Below, piece by piece: positions 25,249 to 32,710 of a DNA stretch of 64,000 nucleotides (position 1 is its first letter; every line of letters starts with the position of its first letter). The stretch comes from an uncultured Eubacteriales bacterium. Its GTDB lineage: Bacteria; Bacillota; Clostridia; Oscillospirales; CAG-272. The translations under genes and the position numbers were made by a program. The notes beneath the pieces were generated by a model, which saw only the letters and a list, made by a program, of their open reading frames with translations, did not search any database and was not told the DNA's origin. The stretch covers positions 40,871-104,870 of the forward strand of contig CAKROZ010000005.1 of NCBI GenBank assembly GCA_934373635.1, in the 5' to 3' direction.

Positions 25249-25355
25249 GTGGCAAGTTAGACAAAATTCAGCACTTTAATTTGTTTGTTTTGCCGATTTC
25301 CCTTGAGAAGTCGCTCTTTTGAGTTGTAAACTTTTCAAGATGCGGGCGCTTCGCG

Positions 25356-25384
25356 TTGACAACGGGGCGGGGATGTGGTATACT
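25356..25384 (+). promoter_or_regulatory. Consensus promoter for the two-gene membrane operon
   Basis: TTGACA (25356-25361), 17-nt spacer, TATACT (25379-25384). Confidence 0.85.
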
Positions 25385-25433
25385 TCCCAAGAAGAAGTTC
25401 CTTTTCAAGGACCTACGAAAGGACAGGCTTTCT

Positions 25434-26141
25434 ATGGAAGATATGGAGCGCTACGGCGACTATAACGAGTTCGAAGACGATATACCGAAGAAGCGGCGGG
25501 GCGGATTTTTGCGGGTACTACAGATCCTTGTGGCGCTCGTTTGCCTTGCGACGGCGGGGGTCATCGGGTATCGGTTATATTTATTTGATTACTACCCTGC
25601 GTCGATCAAGCAATTGGTGTTCACCGAGCGGCTCACCGAGCTTTATCACGAGGTCGGGAGCGATGGGCTCGGTGTCAGGACGCAGAAGCTGCGATTCCCT
25701 TACGACGACAACGACAAGGGGAATTTCTTCTGCGATCATCTTTACGTAATCTCCGCGGCGGGTGAGCTTCAGATCTCGGTGCGGTACAACGAATCGGCGC
25801 TTGCCGACGTGGCGGCACGCTACGGGTTCGAGGCACTGTCCCCTTCGGACGATCTTTTCACCTTCCGCATCACCGACAATGTGGGGCGGGACTACGGTGC
25901 GCCCGTATATGTTGCCTGTGACTCTTACGCGATGTATCATTATTACAAGCTCGTCTTCGACGGCATTGAGTTCGACACGCCCTCCGACGGCGGCGAGGCG
26001 CCCGCGTGGATTCGTCTCGAGATCTTCGTCAAGGGGGCAGCGGAGGAAGGCGCTTATTCCTATGTGGCGATCTATGAAAATAATGAAGACTACGCGAAAT
26101 TCTCGGAATACAAGCCGAGCCGAAAGGAGCTTCCCTCATGA
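25434..26141 (+). CDS. Single-pass membrane protein of unknown function
   Basis: Not a family I recognise. The 235-residue protein has an acidic N-terminus (MEDMERYGDYNEFEDD), a basic KKRRGG stop-transfer patch, one TM at ~27-48 (LQILVALVCLATAGVIGYRL) and an extracytoplasmic domain of ~185 residues. The latter is rich in Tyr and Asp with beta-strand character (HLYVISAAGELQISVRYNES). I chose the ATG at 25434 with AAAGGA upstream; ATG 25443 is an alternative. It overlaps the next gene by 4 nt, so the two products probably work together at the membrane. Confidence 0.7.
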   Translation: MEDMERYGDYNEFEDDIPKKRRGGFLRVLQILVALVCLATAGVIGYRLYLFDYYPASIKQLVFTERLTELYHEVGSDGLGVRTQKLRFPYDDNDKGNFFCDHLYVISAAGELQISVRYNESALADVAARYGFEALSPSDDLFTFRITDNVGRDYGAPVYVACDSYAMYHYYKLVFDGIEFDTPSDGGEAPAWIRLEIFVKGAAEEGAYSYVAIYENNEDYAKFSEYKPSRKELPS

Positions 26142-26683
26142 TTCGTGATCTTACCGTGCGGGTCAAGCCGCAAAACAAGTGTGCGCACACGTTGTGCATC
26201 GTTTTTCTCGCTCTTGCGGCGGCGGGATTCATCGCTTCGTTTTCCGTGCCTTTGTACCGCGGGATCATTCAGCTTTTTGCCGCGATCCTTATCGTGGCGG
26301 CGCTGACGGTCTATGCGCGCTATATCGGAGCGAAATATTCTTACGAGATCTTCACCGACGGCGGGGAGGGCGAGCCCCTCTTCATCGTGCGGCAGGAGAC
26401 GGGAAAGCGCATCAGTATTCTTTGCCGTGTCGCGCTCGCGGGGATGTCGGAAATCGTCCCCCTCTCCATGAAGGAGGCAAAAGAAAAAGCGAAGAGCTCG
26501 GGGGCTCATCGCTATCTTTACACGCAGACGCTCTTCCCTGCCCGCGTGTATTATGTCAAGGTACGCACGCGACACGAGAAAGCCGATCTGATCCTTGAGG
26601 GGTCGGAGGAGTTTTTTGAGATGTTGAAGCTTGCGGCGGGGGAGGCGGCGATGCTTTATCCGCCGTTTGCGGAGGAAGAATGA
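26138..26683 (+). CDS. Two-TM membrane protein of unknown function
   Basis: A 181-residue protein with two TM helices (~18-35 and ~42-60), a beta-rich cytosolic region opening YSYEIFTDGGEG, and a C-terminal helix EEFFEMLKLAAGEAAM. Its ATG overlaps the preceding stop (ATGA). The layout (two TMs, YSYEI-type strand, hydrophobic strands, terminal helix) resembles the 177-residue protein encoded at 27329-27862, suggesting distant paralogy. No function is assigned. Confidence 0.7.
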   Translation: MIRDLTVRVKPQNKCAHTLCIVFLALAAAGFIASFSVPLYRGIIQLFAAILIVAALTVYARYIGAKYSYEIFTDGGEGEPLFIVRQETGKRISILCRVALAGMSEIVPLSMKEAKEKAKSSGAHRYLYTQTLFPARVYYVKVRTRHEKADLILEGSEEFFEMLKLAAGEAAMLYPPFAEEE

Positions 26684-26686
26684 GAT

Positions 26687-26719
26687 AATTATGAATTATG
26701 AATTATGAATTATGAATTT
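26687..26719. repeat. AT-rich dispersed repeat, copy 5 (left of the four-helix-bundle gene)
   Basis: Four near-perfect tandem units of ATTATGA begin 4 nt after the preceding stop. The opposite orientation of the same repeat lies at 27296-27335. Confidence 0.8.
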
Positions 26720-26794
26720 GGTGCTAAGCGGGCGACCGTCTTGTAAATATTATGAAAAAATTTGAATTCCGAACATGAGGTGAAGACAATTAGA

Positions 26795-27151
26795 ATGGAC
26801 AATCTGATTCTTGATAAAAGCAAGGCGTTTGCAGTGCGTATCGTAAACCCCTATCGACATTTGGTTGCAGAAAAGCACGAATTCACCTTGGCAAAACAAA
26901 TACTGAAAAGCGGCACGAGCGTTGGTGCAAATTGCAGAGAAGCAATCAGGGCGCAAAGTACAGCGGATTTCATATCGAAAATGAATATCGCCTTAAAGGA
27001 AGCCGACGAGACGGCATACTGGCTCGAATTGCTCCGCGAGACCGATTACCTGACGCAGGAACAATACGAAAGTATTTATGCCGATTGTCAGGCGCTCATC
27101 AAATTGCTTTTCAGTATTGTAAAAACGACAAAAATTAAAGTGCAGAATTGA
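26795..27151 (+). CDS. Four-helix-bundle protein (23S rRNA-intervening-sequence / S23 family)
   Basis: A 118-residue all-helical protein matching the small family named after proteins encoded in 23S rRNA intervening sequences, also related in fold to Avd of retroelements. Recognisable stretches are KSKAFAVRIVNPYRHL, the signature SGTSVGANCREAIRAQS, DFISKMNIALKEADETAYWL and a terminal helix LIKLLFSIVKTTK. The start is the ATG at 26795 with GAGGTGAAG upstream; a TTG at 26762 is possible. Molecular role is unknown; it may bind nucleic acid. It is not in rRNA here, but the gene sits between inverted copies of the AT-rich repeat and is followed by a hairpin at 27163-27190. Confidence 0.85.
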   Translation: MDNLILDKSKAFAVRIVNPYRHLVAEKHEFTLAKQILKSGTSVGANCREAIRAQSTADFISKMNIALKEADETAYWLELLRETDYLTQEQYESIYADCQALIKLLFSIVKTTKIKVQN

Positions 27152-27162
27152 TTCAAACCGCC

Positions 27163-27190
27163 GCATCACCATTACCGGTGGTAATGTGAT
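27163..27190. other. Hairpin just downstream of the four-helix-bundle gene
   Basis: CATCACCATTACC, then GGT, then GGTAATGTGATG: a 12-bp stem with one bulged C and a 3-nt loop. There is no T-tract, so a classical terminator is unlikely. Confidence 0.6.
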
Positions 27191-27295
27191 GACTTCATTA
27201 CTGCTTCACTCCCATCAGTGAAAACGCGATAGCTCCGACTCATTCTGATTTTAGAAAAAAGTATGATACAAAAAGAGCACCGCATGAAGTAAGAT

Positions 27296-27335
27296 CATTC
27301 ATAATTCATAATTCATCATTCATAATTCTTAATTA
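27296..27335. repeat. AT-rich dispersed repeat, copy 6 (right of the four-helix-bundle gene, inverted)
   Basis: ATTCATAATTCATAATTC followed by ATCATTCATAATTCTTAATT, the reverse complement of the copy at 26687-26719. It overlaps the last codons of the minus-strand gene ending at 27329. Confidence 0.8.
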
Positions 27336-27862
27336 AAATAGCTTTTTGGGGTGAATTTTTTTATTAGGGTGCGGAGGCGCGGGGTGGTGTCGAAGAGGAC
27401 GGCGGCGCTTTTGCCGTTTTCCGCGAAGCGGAGGAGGACGGTGGAGTCTGCGGTTTTTGACGAGGAATAGTCGTAGAAACGTCCCTCCGTGTCGGCGCGC
27501 TCCTCGCGCGGGGTCCTGCCGTCGTAGGCGCCTTCGGCGTCCTGCGTGCGCAGGGTGAGCATCGGTCGAATCCCCTTCTTCGGCTTTCTGCCCGACCGGC
27601 AGTAGAAGGTGAGCGTCCCGCTCTCAAAGGTGACGTAAATATCGTAGGAGACGCAGCGCCACGTGAAGCAGACGAGGATCCACAGAAGAAGCGGGGCAAC
27701 GGCGAAAAACGGAACGAGGCGGGAGAGATAGCAAACGAGGAAAAATCCGGCGAAAAAGGTGACATAGAGAAGAACCAAGAGGACGGCGTGAAAAAGAAGC
27801 CTGCCCTCTTTTTTCTTTGTGTAGGAATAGTCGGCGTGATTCAGTGCTTCGGCATCGAACAT
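27329..27862 (-). CDS. Two-TM membrane protein, distant paralogue of the 26138 product
   Basis: 177 residues. Two TMs (~25-48 and ~52-72) are followed by VSYDIYVTFESGTLTFYCRS, a hydrophobic strand pattern, an acidic linker (REERADTEGRFYDY) and a C-terminal basic helix (TTPRLRTLIKKFTPKSYFN). Its stop and last codons lie within the AT-rich repeat. It is last in the leftward operon after the sugar dehydratase, 22 bp from it. Unknown function. Confidence 0.65.
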   Translation of the reverse strand: MFDAEALNHADYSYTKKKEGRLLFHAVLLVLLYVTFFAGFFLVCYLSRLVPFFAVAPLLLWILVCFTWRCVSYDIYVTFESGTLTFYCRSGRKPKKGIRPMLTLRTQDAEGAYDGRTPREERADTEGRFYDYSSSKTADSTVLLRFAENGKSAAVLFDTTPRLRTLIKKFTPKSYFN

Positions 27863-27884
27863 GGCGATCTTTTCTCTCGTGATG

Positions 27885-29879
27885 TCAATCTTTGTTTGTA
27901 TTTTCTTCGTTTTCTTCCGATGTTTCGGCTGTCGGCTCTTCGGTCGAGCCGTCCGACGTGGCTTCGCTTGACTTCTCTACCATCTGCATTTCCTCCGACT
28001 TCTCCGCCTCGGCATTGACCTCCTCGGGGGAGCGGTAGGTGGGAACGACGCGCTTCATCGCGGCGACGACCGACTTCGCCTCGATCTCACCCTCGGCGGC
28101 GGCAACCGCCGCCTTCAGGATCGCGATCTTCTCTTCGATTTCGGCTCTGGTATAGGGGGTATCGCGCTCGACGAAAATCATGCGGTTCTCGGTCTTGGTG
28201 AGAGTCTCTGTTTTCATGAGAAGCTCTTCATAGAGCTTTTCGCCCGGGCGGAGTCCCGTTTCGACGATATCGATGTCCTGATAGGGGATCAGCCCCGAGA
28301 GGCGGATCATGTTCTCGGCAAGCTCGATGATTTTCACGGGTTTGCCCATATCGAGGACGAACAGCTCACCCTTCTTCGCCATGGCGCCCGCCTGCATCAC
28401 GAGTCCCGACGCCTCGGGGATCGTCATGAAATAACGGATGATGCGTTTATCCGTCACGGTGACGGGTCCGCCCGCCTCGATCTGCCTGCGGAAAAGAGGA
28501 ATGACCGAGCCGTTGCTGCCGAGGACGTTTCCGAATCTTACGGCGGCGAAGGCGGTCTCACTGTCGGTGCGGCACTGGATGATCATCTCGCACATGCGCT
28601 TGGACGCGCCCATCACGTTGGTCGGGTTGACCGCCTTATCGGTGGAGATGAGGATGAATTTCTTGACGCCGTACTTCTCCGCCATATCGGCGGTATTGTA
28701 AGTACCGAGGCAATTGTTCTTGATCGCCTCCTGATTGCTGTGCTCCATCAGGGGGACGTGCTTATGTGCCGCGGCGTGGAAGACGATCTCGGGGCGGTAG
28801 AAGGCGAACACCGCGTCAAGGCGGTTGCGGTCCCTGACCGAGCCGATCTCGACCGCGAGGTCGAGGGAGGCGCCGTACTTGCGGGTCAGCTCCTGCTGAA
28901 TGTCGTAGGCGTTGTTCTCGTAAATATCGAAGATGATGAGTTTTTTCGGTGCGAGCTTCGCGATCTGACGGCAGAGCTCACTGCCGATCGAACCGCCGCC
29001 GCCCGTGACGAGGACGGTCTTCCCCGTATAGAAGGCGCGGTTGGCTTCGTCATTGACGTTCAGGGAATCGCGGAAAAGAAGGTCCTCGATCTTGATCTCT
29101 CGAAGGACGCGGCGACCGCCCTCCTCACGGCGGGCATCGCCCTCCTTGAAGGGAACGTCATAGAGCTTGATCTTACAGCCCGTGGGCGCGTAAAACTCGT
29201 GGATCCTCTGCGCGGTGGCGCTGTCGATCGAAGGGAGGGCAACGAAGATCTCGGCAACGGGCAGTGTCTTCAACAATGCGAGGGTGTGGCGCGACTCGGC
29301 ATAGACGCGGACGCCCGAGACGAGGCCGCCGACCTTATCGACATTCTTATCAATGAAGCAAACGGGATAGTAGTGGGAATTCGGATTATAGATCAGCTCC
29401 TCGGCGAGCATGGCGCCGACCTGCCCCGCGCCGATGATGGCGACGCCGATCTTATTCATCTCGAGGGTCGCGGTATTCGCGTGGCGATAATACTGCTGAT
29501 AGACGAAGCGGGAGGCGAGCGTCACCATATCGAGTGCGGCGATGACGGACGCGCTCGGCCAAAAGCCGAGGTAGGCAAAGGGGATCATCGAGGAGATCAG
29601 CAGTGCGACCGCGCCGCCGAAGAAATCGGCGCCCATCAGGGCGAGATAGCTCCGCGAGTTCGCATACCGCCACACGTCGGCATAGACCGCGAAGATCACG
29701 CGCGCGCCGAAGATACAGACGGCAAAAAGCAGGACGCTGATCGCATAGCCGCCCGCCTCCAAAATGGCACCGCCCGCGGTGACGGAGGACAAAATGTTGG
29801 CGATTACGTAAACAACGATGTACATCAAGAGGTCAATTGCCGCAAGAAGCTGTTTCCGTTTATTCTTAATCAGATTCAT
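27885..29879 (-). CDS. CapD/FlaA1-type membrane nucleoside-diphosphate-sugar 4,6-dehydratase
   Basis: Makes a 4-keto-6-deoxy sugar nucleotide, probably from UDP-GlcNAc, for surface glycans. 664 residues: four N-terminal TMs (~10-120), a first Rossmann loop (VAIIGAGQVGAMLAEEL), then the SDR domain with VLVTGGGGSIGSELCRQI, HAAAHKHVPLME and the family catalytic stretch STDKAVNPTNVMGASKRM (Met in place of the usual SDR Tyr, as in WbpM/CapD proteins). The last ~45 residues are Glu/Ser/Thr-rich and unusual. The acyltransferase just upstream (28 bp) fits a PglF-PglD-like route to an N-acetylated sugar; no aminotransferase is present in the window. Confidence 0.88.
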   Translation of the reverse strand: MNLIKNKRKQLLAAIDLLMYIVVYVIANILSSVTAGGAILEAGGYAISVLLFAVCIFGARVIFAVYADVWRYANSRSYLALMGADFFGGAVALLISSMIPFAYLGFWPSASVIAALDMVTLASRFVYQQYYRHANTATLEMNKIGVAIIGAGQVGAMLAEELIYNPNSHYYPVCFIDKNVDKVGGLVSGVRVYAESRHTLALLKTLPVAEIFVALPSIDSATAQRIHEFYAPTGCKIKLYDVPFKEGDARREEGGRRVLREIKIEDLLFRDSLNVNDEANRAFYTGKTVLVTGGGGSIGSELCRQIAKLAPKKLIIFDIYENNAYDIQQELTRKYGASLDLAVEIGSVRDRNRLDAVFAFYRPEIVFHAAAHKHVPLMEHSNQEAIKNNCLGTYNTADMAEKYGVKKFILISTDKAVNPTNVMGASKRMCEMIIQCRTDSETAFAAVRFGNVLGSNGSVIPLFRRQIEAGGPVTVTDKRIIRYFMTIPEASGLVMQAGAMAKKGELFVLDMGKPVKIIELAENMIRLSGLIPYQDIDIVETGLRPGEKLYEELLMKTETLTKTENRMIFVERDTPYTRAEIEEKIAILKAAVAAAEGEIEAKSVVAAMKRVVPTYRSPEEVNAEAEKSEEMQMVEKSSEATSDGSTEEPTAETSEENEENTNKD

Positions 29880-29907
29880 AATTCATTTGCCTTTCGATGA
29901 TAATTTG

Positions 29908-30408
29908 TCAATAGCCGCGAACGACTTCGCCGGCGTCGAGCTTGACCTTCTCGGGGACATGACTCCCCGCCTTACAGATGGCGCCCGCGTTGATATGTGC
30001 GCCGTCACCGACCGTCGCGTTGTGGTCGACGATGGCGCCGACCGAGACGATCACGCCGATGCCGAGAGTCGCCTCACGATTGACGATCGCCATCGGCTCG
30101 ATCACGGTGCCGTCGCCGACCTTGGCATCGGGGGAGACGTAGGCGCGGGGAGAGATGAGCGGCGGCGTTTTGTAACCCGCCGCGCGGAGCTTCAAAAGCA
30201 GCTCGAGACGGAGCGCGTTATTGCCGATGCCGACGGCGGCGACATCAAAATCGGAGCGAAAGCGCGCGTATTCCGAGAGGGGTGCGAGTGCACCTTCCGC
30301 GGCATCGTCGAGAAAGGCAACGCGGTCAAACGCGCCCGTCGAGCGGGCAACGTCGGCAACGACGCGGCCGTGACCGCCCGCGCCGAGGATCAAAAGGGAT
30401 GCACCCAC
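29908..30408 (-). CDS. Sugar O- or N-acyltransferase, NeuD/PglD-like
   Basis: Left-handed beta-helix acyltransferase, 166 residues from the chosen start. The N-terminal part has a Rossmann-like LLILGAGGHGRVVADVA and the C-terminal hexapeptide repeats include KVGDGTVIEPMAIVN, LGIGVIVSVGAIV and HNATVGDGAHINAGAI, with a catalytic-type His (VDHNATVGDG). I chose GTG 30408 with AGGTGA upstream because the promoter at 30474-30502 would start transcription near 30467; a GTG at 30456 is possible but would leave almost no leader. It is first in the operon with the dehydratase. Confidence 0.82.
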   Translation of the reverse strand: MGASLLILGAGGHGRVVADVARSTGAFDRVAFLDDAAEGALAPLSEYARFRSDFDVAAVGIGNNALRLELLLKLRAAGYKTPPLISPRAYVSPDAKVGDGTVIEPMAIVNREATLGIGVIVSVGAIVDHNATVGDGAHINAGAICKAGSHVPEKVKLDAGEVVRGY

Positions 30409-30473
30409 AAAAGTCACCTGTACTTTCCGGTAGATATTCCCGTTTCTTCTAAACACTACCTATATTTATATAC

Positions 30474-30502
30474 ATTATACACGCGCGCGAGGGTTTTGTC
30501 AA
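30474..30502 (-). promoter_or_regulatory. Consensus promoter for the sugar operon
   Basis: Minus strand TTGACA, 17-nt spacer, TATAAT. Confidence 0.9.
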
Positions 30503-30551
30503 GGTAAATTTGTATTTTGCGCGCGATTTCGGGCGAATTGACGCGTTTTCT

Positions 30552-31112
30552 TTATTTTTCGAGGACTCCTGCCGCCGCTTTCCGCTCTCTGACGGTCATG
30601 TCGATCAGGGCGGCGAGGTCGATCGCGAAGATCGCGAGGTTCGACAGGGCGGTGACGATATCGAGGATATAGAAGGAATAGACGATCCACAAAAGGACAT
30701 TGACAAGGATGCTGTATTTGACGCCGCGCAGGCTCTTTGCCGCGTAGGAGGCGATCGTCAGCTGAACGCCCGCGATCACGGGGAGAAAGTTCAGAAAGAG
30801 GCGGGGATCGGCGAGGGCGCCCATGACGGCGGGGAGATCGGCGAGCACGCCGCAGATCAGCGTCAGGGAGGAAAAGAGCACCGCCTCCCACCGTCCGAAG
30901 CGCCCGAAGGCGACGAGCAGATTCCGCCCCGCGGCGACAAGGAGGGCGACGGCGCCCGCGGGCATATGAAAGACGAGCTGTGCCATGGCGAGAAGCAGGG
31001 ATTCGGCAAACAGGCAGAGATAGACCGTGCGTTTTTCCTTTGCGAGGCAGGAGGCGCCGAGAAAGACCGCGCCGCCGAGAGAGATGAGGTTTCCGAGAAG
31101 GAGTCGCAGCAT
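30552..31112 (-). CDS. YgjV-family membrane protein
   Basis: A 186-residue inner-membrane protein of the Imp-YgjV family with ~6 hydrophobic segments. Family-like stretches are VALLVAAGRNLLVAFGRFGRW, LPVIAGVQLTIASYA and KYSILVNVLLWIVYSFYILD. The start ATG 31112 has GAGGA upstream; the same frame is open far further but overlaps the MATE promoter and gene. Function in any organism is not established to my knowledge. It is divergent from the MATE transporter gene. Confidence 0.8.
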   Translation of the reverse strand: MLRLLLGNLISLGGAVFLGASCLAKEKRTVYLCLFAESLLLAMAQLVFHMPAGAVALLVAAGRNLLVAFGRFGRWEAVLFSSLTLICGVLADLPAVMGALADPRLFLNFLPVIAGVQLTIASYAAKSLRGVKYSILVNVLLWIVYSFYILDIVTALSNLAIFAIDLAALIDMTVRERKAAAGVLEK

Positions 31113-31181
31113 GATTTGGTCCTCTTTTGCGTAGTTATTGTTTTTTCTTCTATTTTCTCCGCAAAAAGGGAAAACTATCCC

Positions 31182-31210
31182 TTGACATTCTCCGCGACAT
31201 CCTGTATAAT
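31182..31210 (+). promoter_or_regulatory. Consensus promoter for the MATE transporter
   Basis: TTGACA (31182-31187), 17-nt spacer, TATAAT (31205-31210). Confidence 0.9.
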
Positions 31211-31259
31211 CATAGTCTGTGTGTTTATCCGTCGGTGTTTTTTTATGAAAGGAGACGTC

Positions 31260-32591
31260 ATGAAGATCCGTTTGTCCGACCATTTCACCACGTCGCGGCT
31301 GTTGCGATTTACCTTCCCTTCCATCGTGATGATGGTATTTACCTCGATCTACAGCGTGGTGGACGGTCTTTTCATCGCCAACTGCGTGGGGAGCAACGCG
31401 CTCTCCGCCATCAATATCATTTTTCCCGCGCTGATGATCCTCGGCGCCTTCGGCTTTATGCTCGGTGCGGGGGGCAGTGCGGAGGTCGGGCGGGCACTCG
31501 GCGAGGGAAAGCCCGAGCTCGCAAAGAAATACTTTACGACGCTGATTCTGACCATCGTCTTCCTCGGGGCTCTCCTTTCCGCGCTCGTGTTTCTGCTCAT
31601 CCGTCCGATCTCGGTGCTCCTCGGTGCGACCGACCTGTTGATCGACGACTGCATTATTTACGGGCGGATCCTCGCGGCGGGGAACGTATTCTTCATGCTG
31701 CAATCCGCGTTTCAGACCTTCTTTGTCCTTGCGGAAAAGCCGAAGCTCGGTCTTCTCTTCACCGTGGCATCGGGACTGACGAACATCGTCTTTGACTTTG
31801 TGTTCGTCTACCTTCTCGAGATGGGAGTCGCGGGTGCCGCGACCGCCACGGTGATGGGGTACGCGGTCGGAGGGGTGATTCCGCTCTTCTATTTCCTCTC
31901 GAACAACGACAGTCTGCTCCGCTTCACGAAGACCGAGATCTACCCGAAAATGCTCCTTTCGAGCGCGGCGAACGGCTCCTCCGAGATGGTATCGAACATC
32001 TCCTCCTCGGTCGTCACCATGCTTTACAACTTGCAGATGCTCCGTCTGCTCGGCGAGGGAGGCGTCGCTTCCATCACCGTCATCATGTACATCAATTTCA
32101 TCTTTGTTGCCGTCAACATCGGCTTTGCCATCGGGGCGGCGCCCGTCGTCAGCTATCATTACGGCGCGCAAAACACGGCGGAGCTGAAAAACGTATTCAA
32201 GCGAAGCCTCGGCATCATCGGGATAGTCTCTCTTATCATGTTCGTCTTGGCGGAGGCGCTCTCTTCCCTCTTGATTTCTCTGTTCCTTTCCTCCGACCCC
32301 GAATTTGCGGCAATCTCTCTGCACGGGCTCCGCGTGGCGTCCTTCTCTTTCCTTCTCGCGGGGGTGAATATTTATGCGTCCTCCTTCTTCACCGCGCTCT
32401 GCAACGGCAAGATATCCGCGATCATCTCCTTCCTTCGCGCGTTGGTCTTCCCCGTCGCGGCGCTCCTGACGCTTCCCTATCTTTTCGATGTGGAGGGCGT
32501 CTGGTTTTCCCTCGTATTATCGGAAGCGCTCGCCTTTGCCATTTCGGTGTTCTTCCTCATTTTTGAGAAGAAAAAGTATCAATATGTATAG
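31260..32591 (+). CDS. MATE-family multidrug/cation efflux transporter
   Basis: Na+- or H+-driven exporter, 443 residues with 12 hydrophobic segments in two halves. MATE-like features are FPSIVMMVFTSIYSVVDGLF in TM1, AINIIFPALMILGAFGFM, and GANVYASSFF-type residues in the second half (AGVNIYASSFFTALCNGK). The start is ATG 31260 with GGAG 5 nt upstream; ATG 31245 is in frame but less well spaced. It is monocistronic between a consensus promoter and a perfect terminator. Substrate unknown. Confidence 0.9.
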   Translation: MKIRLSDHFTTSRLLRFTFPSIVMMVFTSIYSVVDGLFIANCVGSNALSAINIIFPALMILGAFGFMLGAGGSAEVGRALGEGKPELAKKYFTTLILTIVFLGALLSALVFLLIRPISVLLGATDLLIDDCIIYGRILAAGNVFFMLQSAFQTFFVLAEKPKLGLLFTVASGLTNIVFDFVFVYLLEMGVAGAATATVMGYAVGGVIPLFYFLSNNDSLLRFTKTEIYPKMLLSSAANGSSEMVSNISSSVVTMLYNLQMLRLLGEGGVASITVIMYINFIFVAVNIGFAIGAAPVVSYHYGAQNTAELKNVFKRSLGIIGIVSLIMFVLAEALSSLLISLFLSSDPEFAAISLHGLRVASFSFLLAGVNIYASSFFTALCNGKISAIISFLRALVFPVAALLTLPYLFDVEGVWFSLVLSEALAFAISVFFLIFEKKKYQYV

Positions 32592-32610
32592 AATTCTTTG
32601 CATTTTATAT

Positions 32611-32649
32611 AAAGCCCCCGTGTGCAATCAAATTGCACACGGGGGCTTT
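32611..32649. terminator. Perfect bidirectional terminator between MATE and pepF
   Basis: An 18-bp perfect stem (AAAGCCCCCGTGTGCAAT / complement) with a 3-nt loop, flanked by A/T on both sides; it can serve both convergent genes. Confidence 0.9.
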
Positions 32650-32710
32650 ATGAATTTGTTTTTTATCGATGGACGTATTTTTTTGCTGTTGTCCCTGCCT
32701 TCCGGAGGAT

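Noticed and set aside
26795..27151. Avd of a diversity-generating retroelement
   Set aside because: No reverse transcriptase, template repeat or variable repeat is nearby; the plain S23/IVS four-helix-bundle family fits better.
30552..32324. 590-codon minus-strand frame across the MATE gene
   Set aside because: Only its last 186 codons (YgjV) have family features and a ribosome site; the rest is antisense to the MATE transporter.
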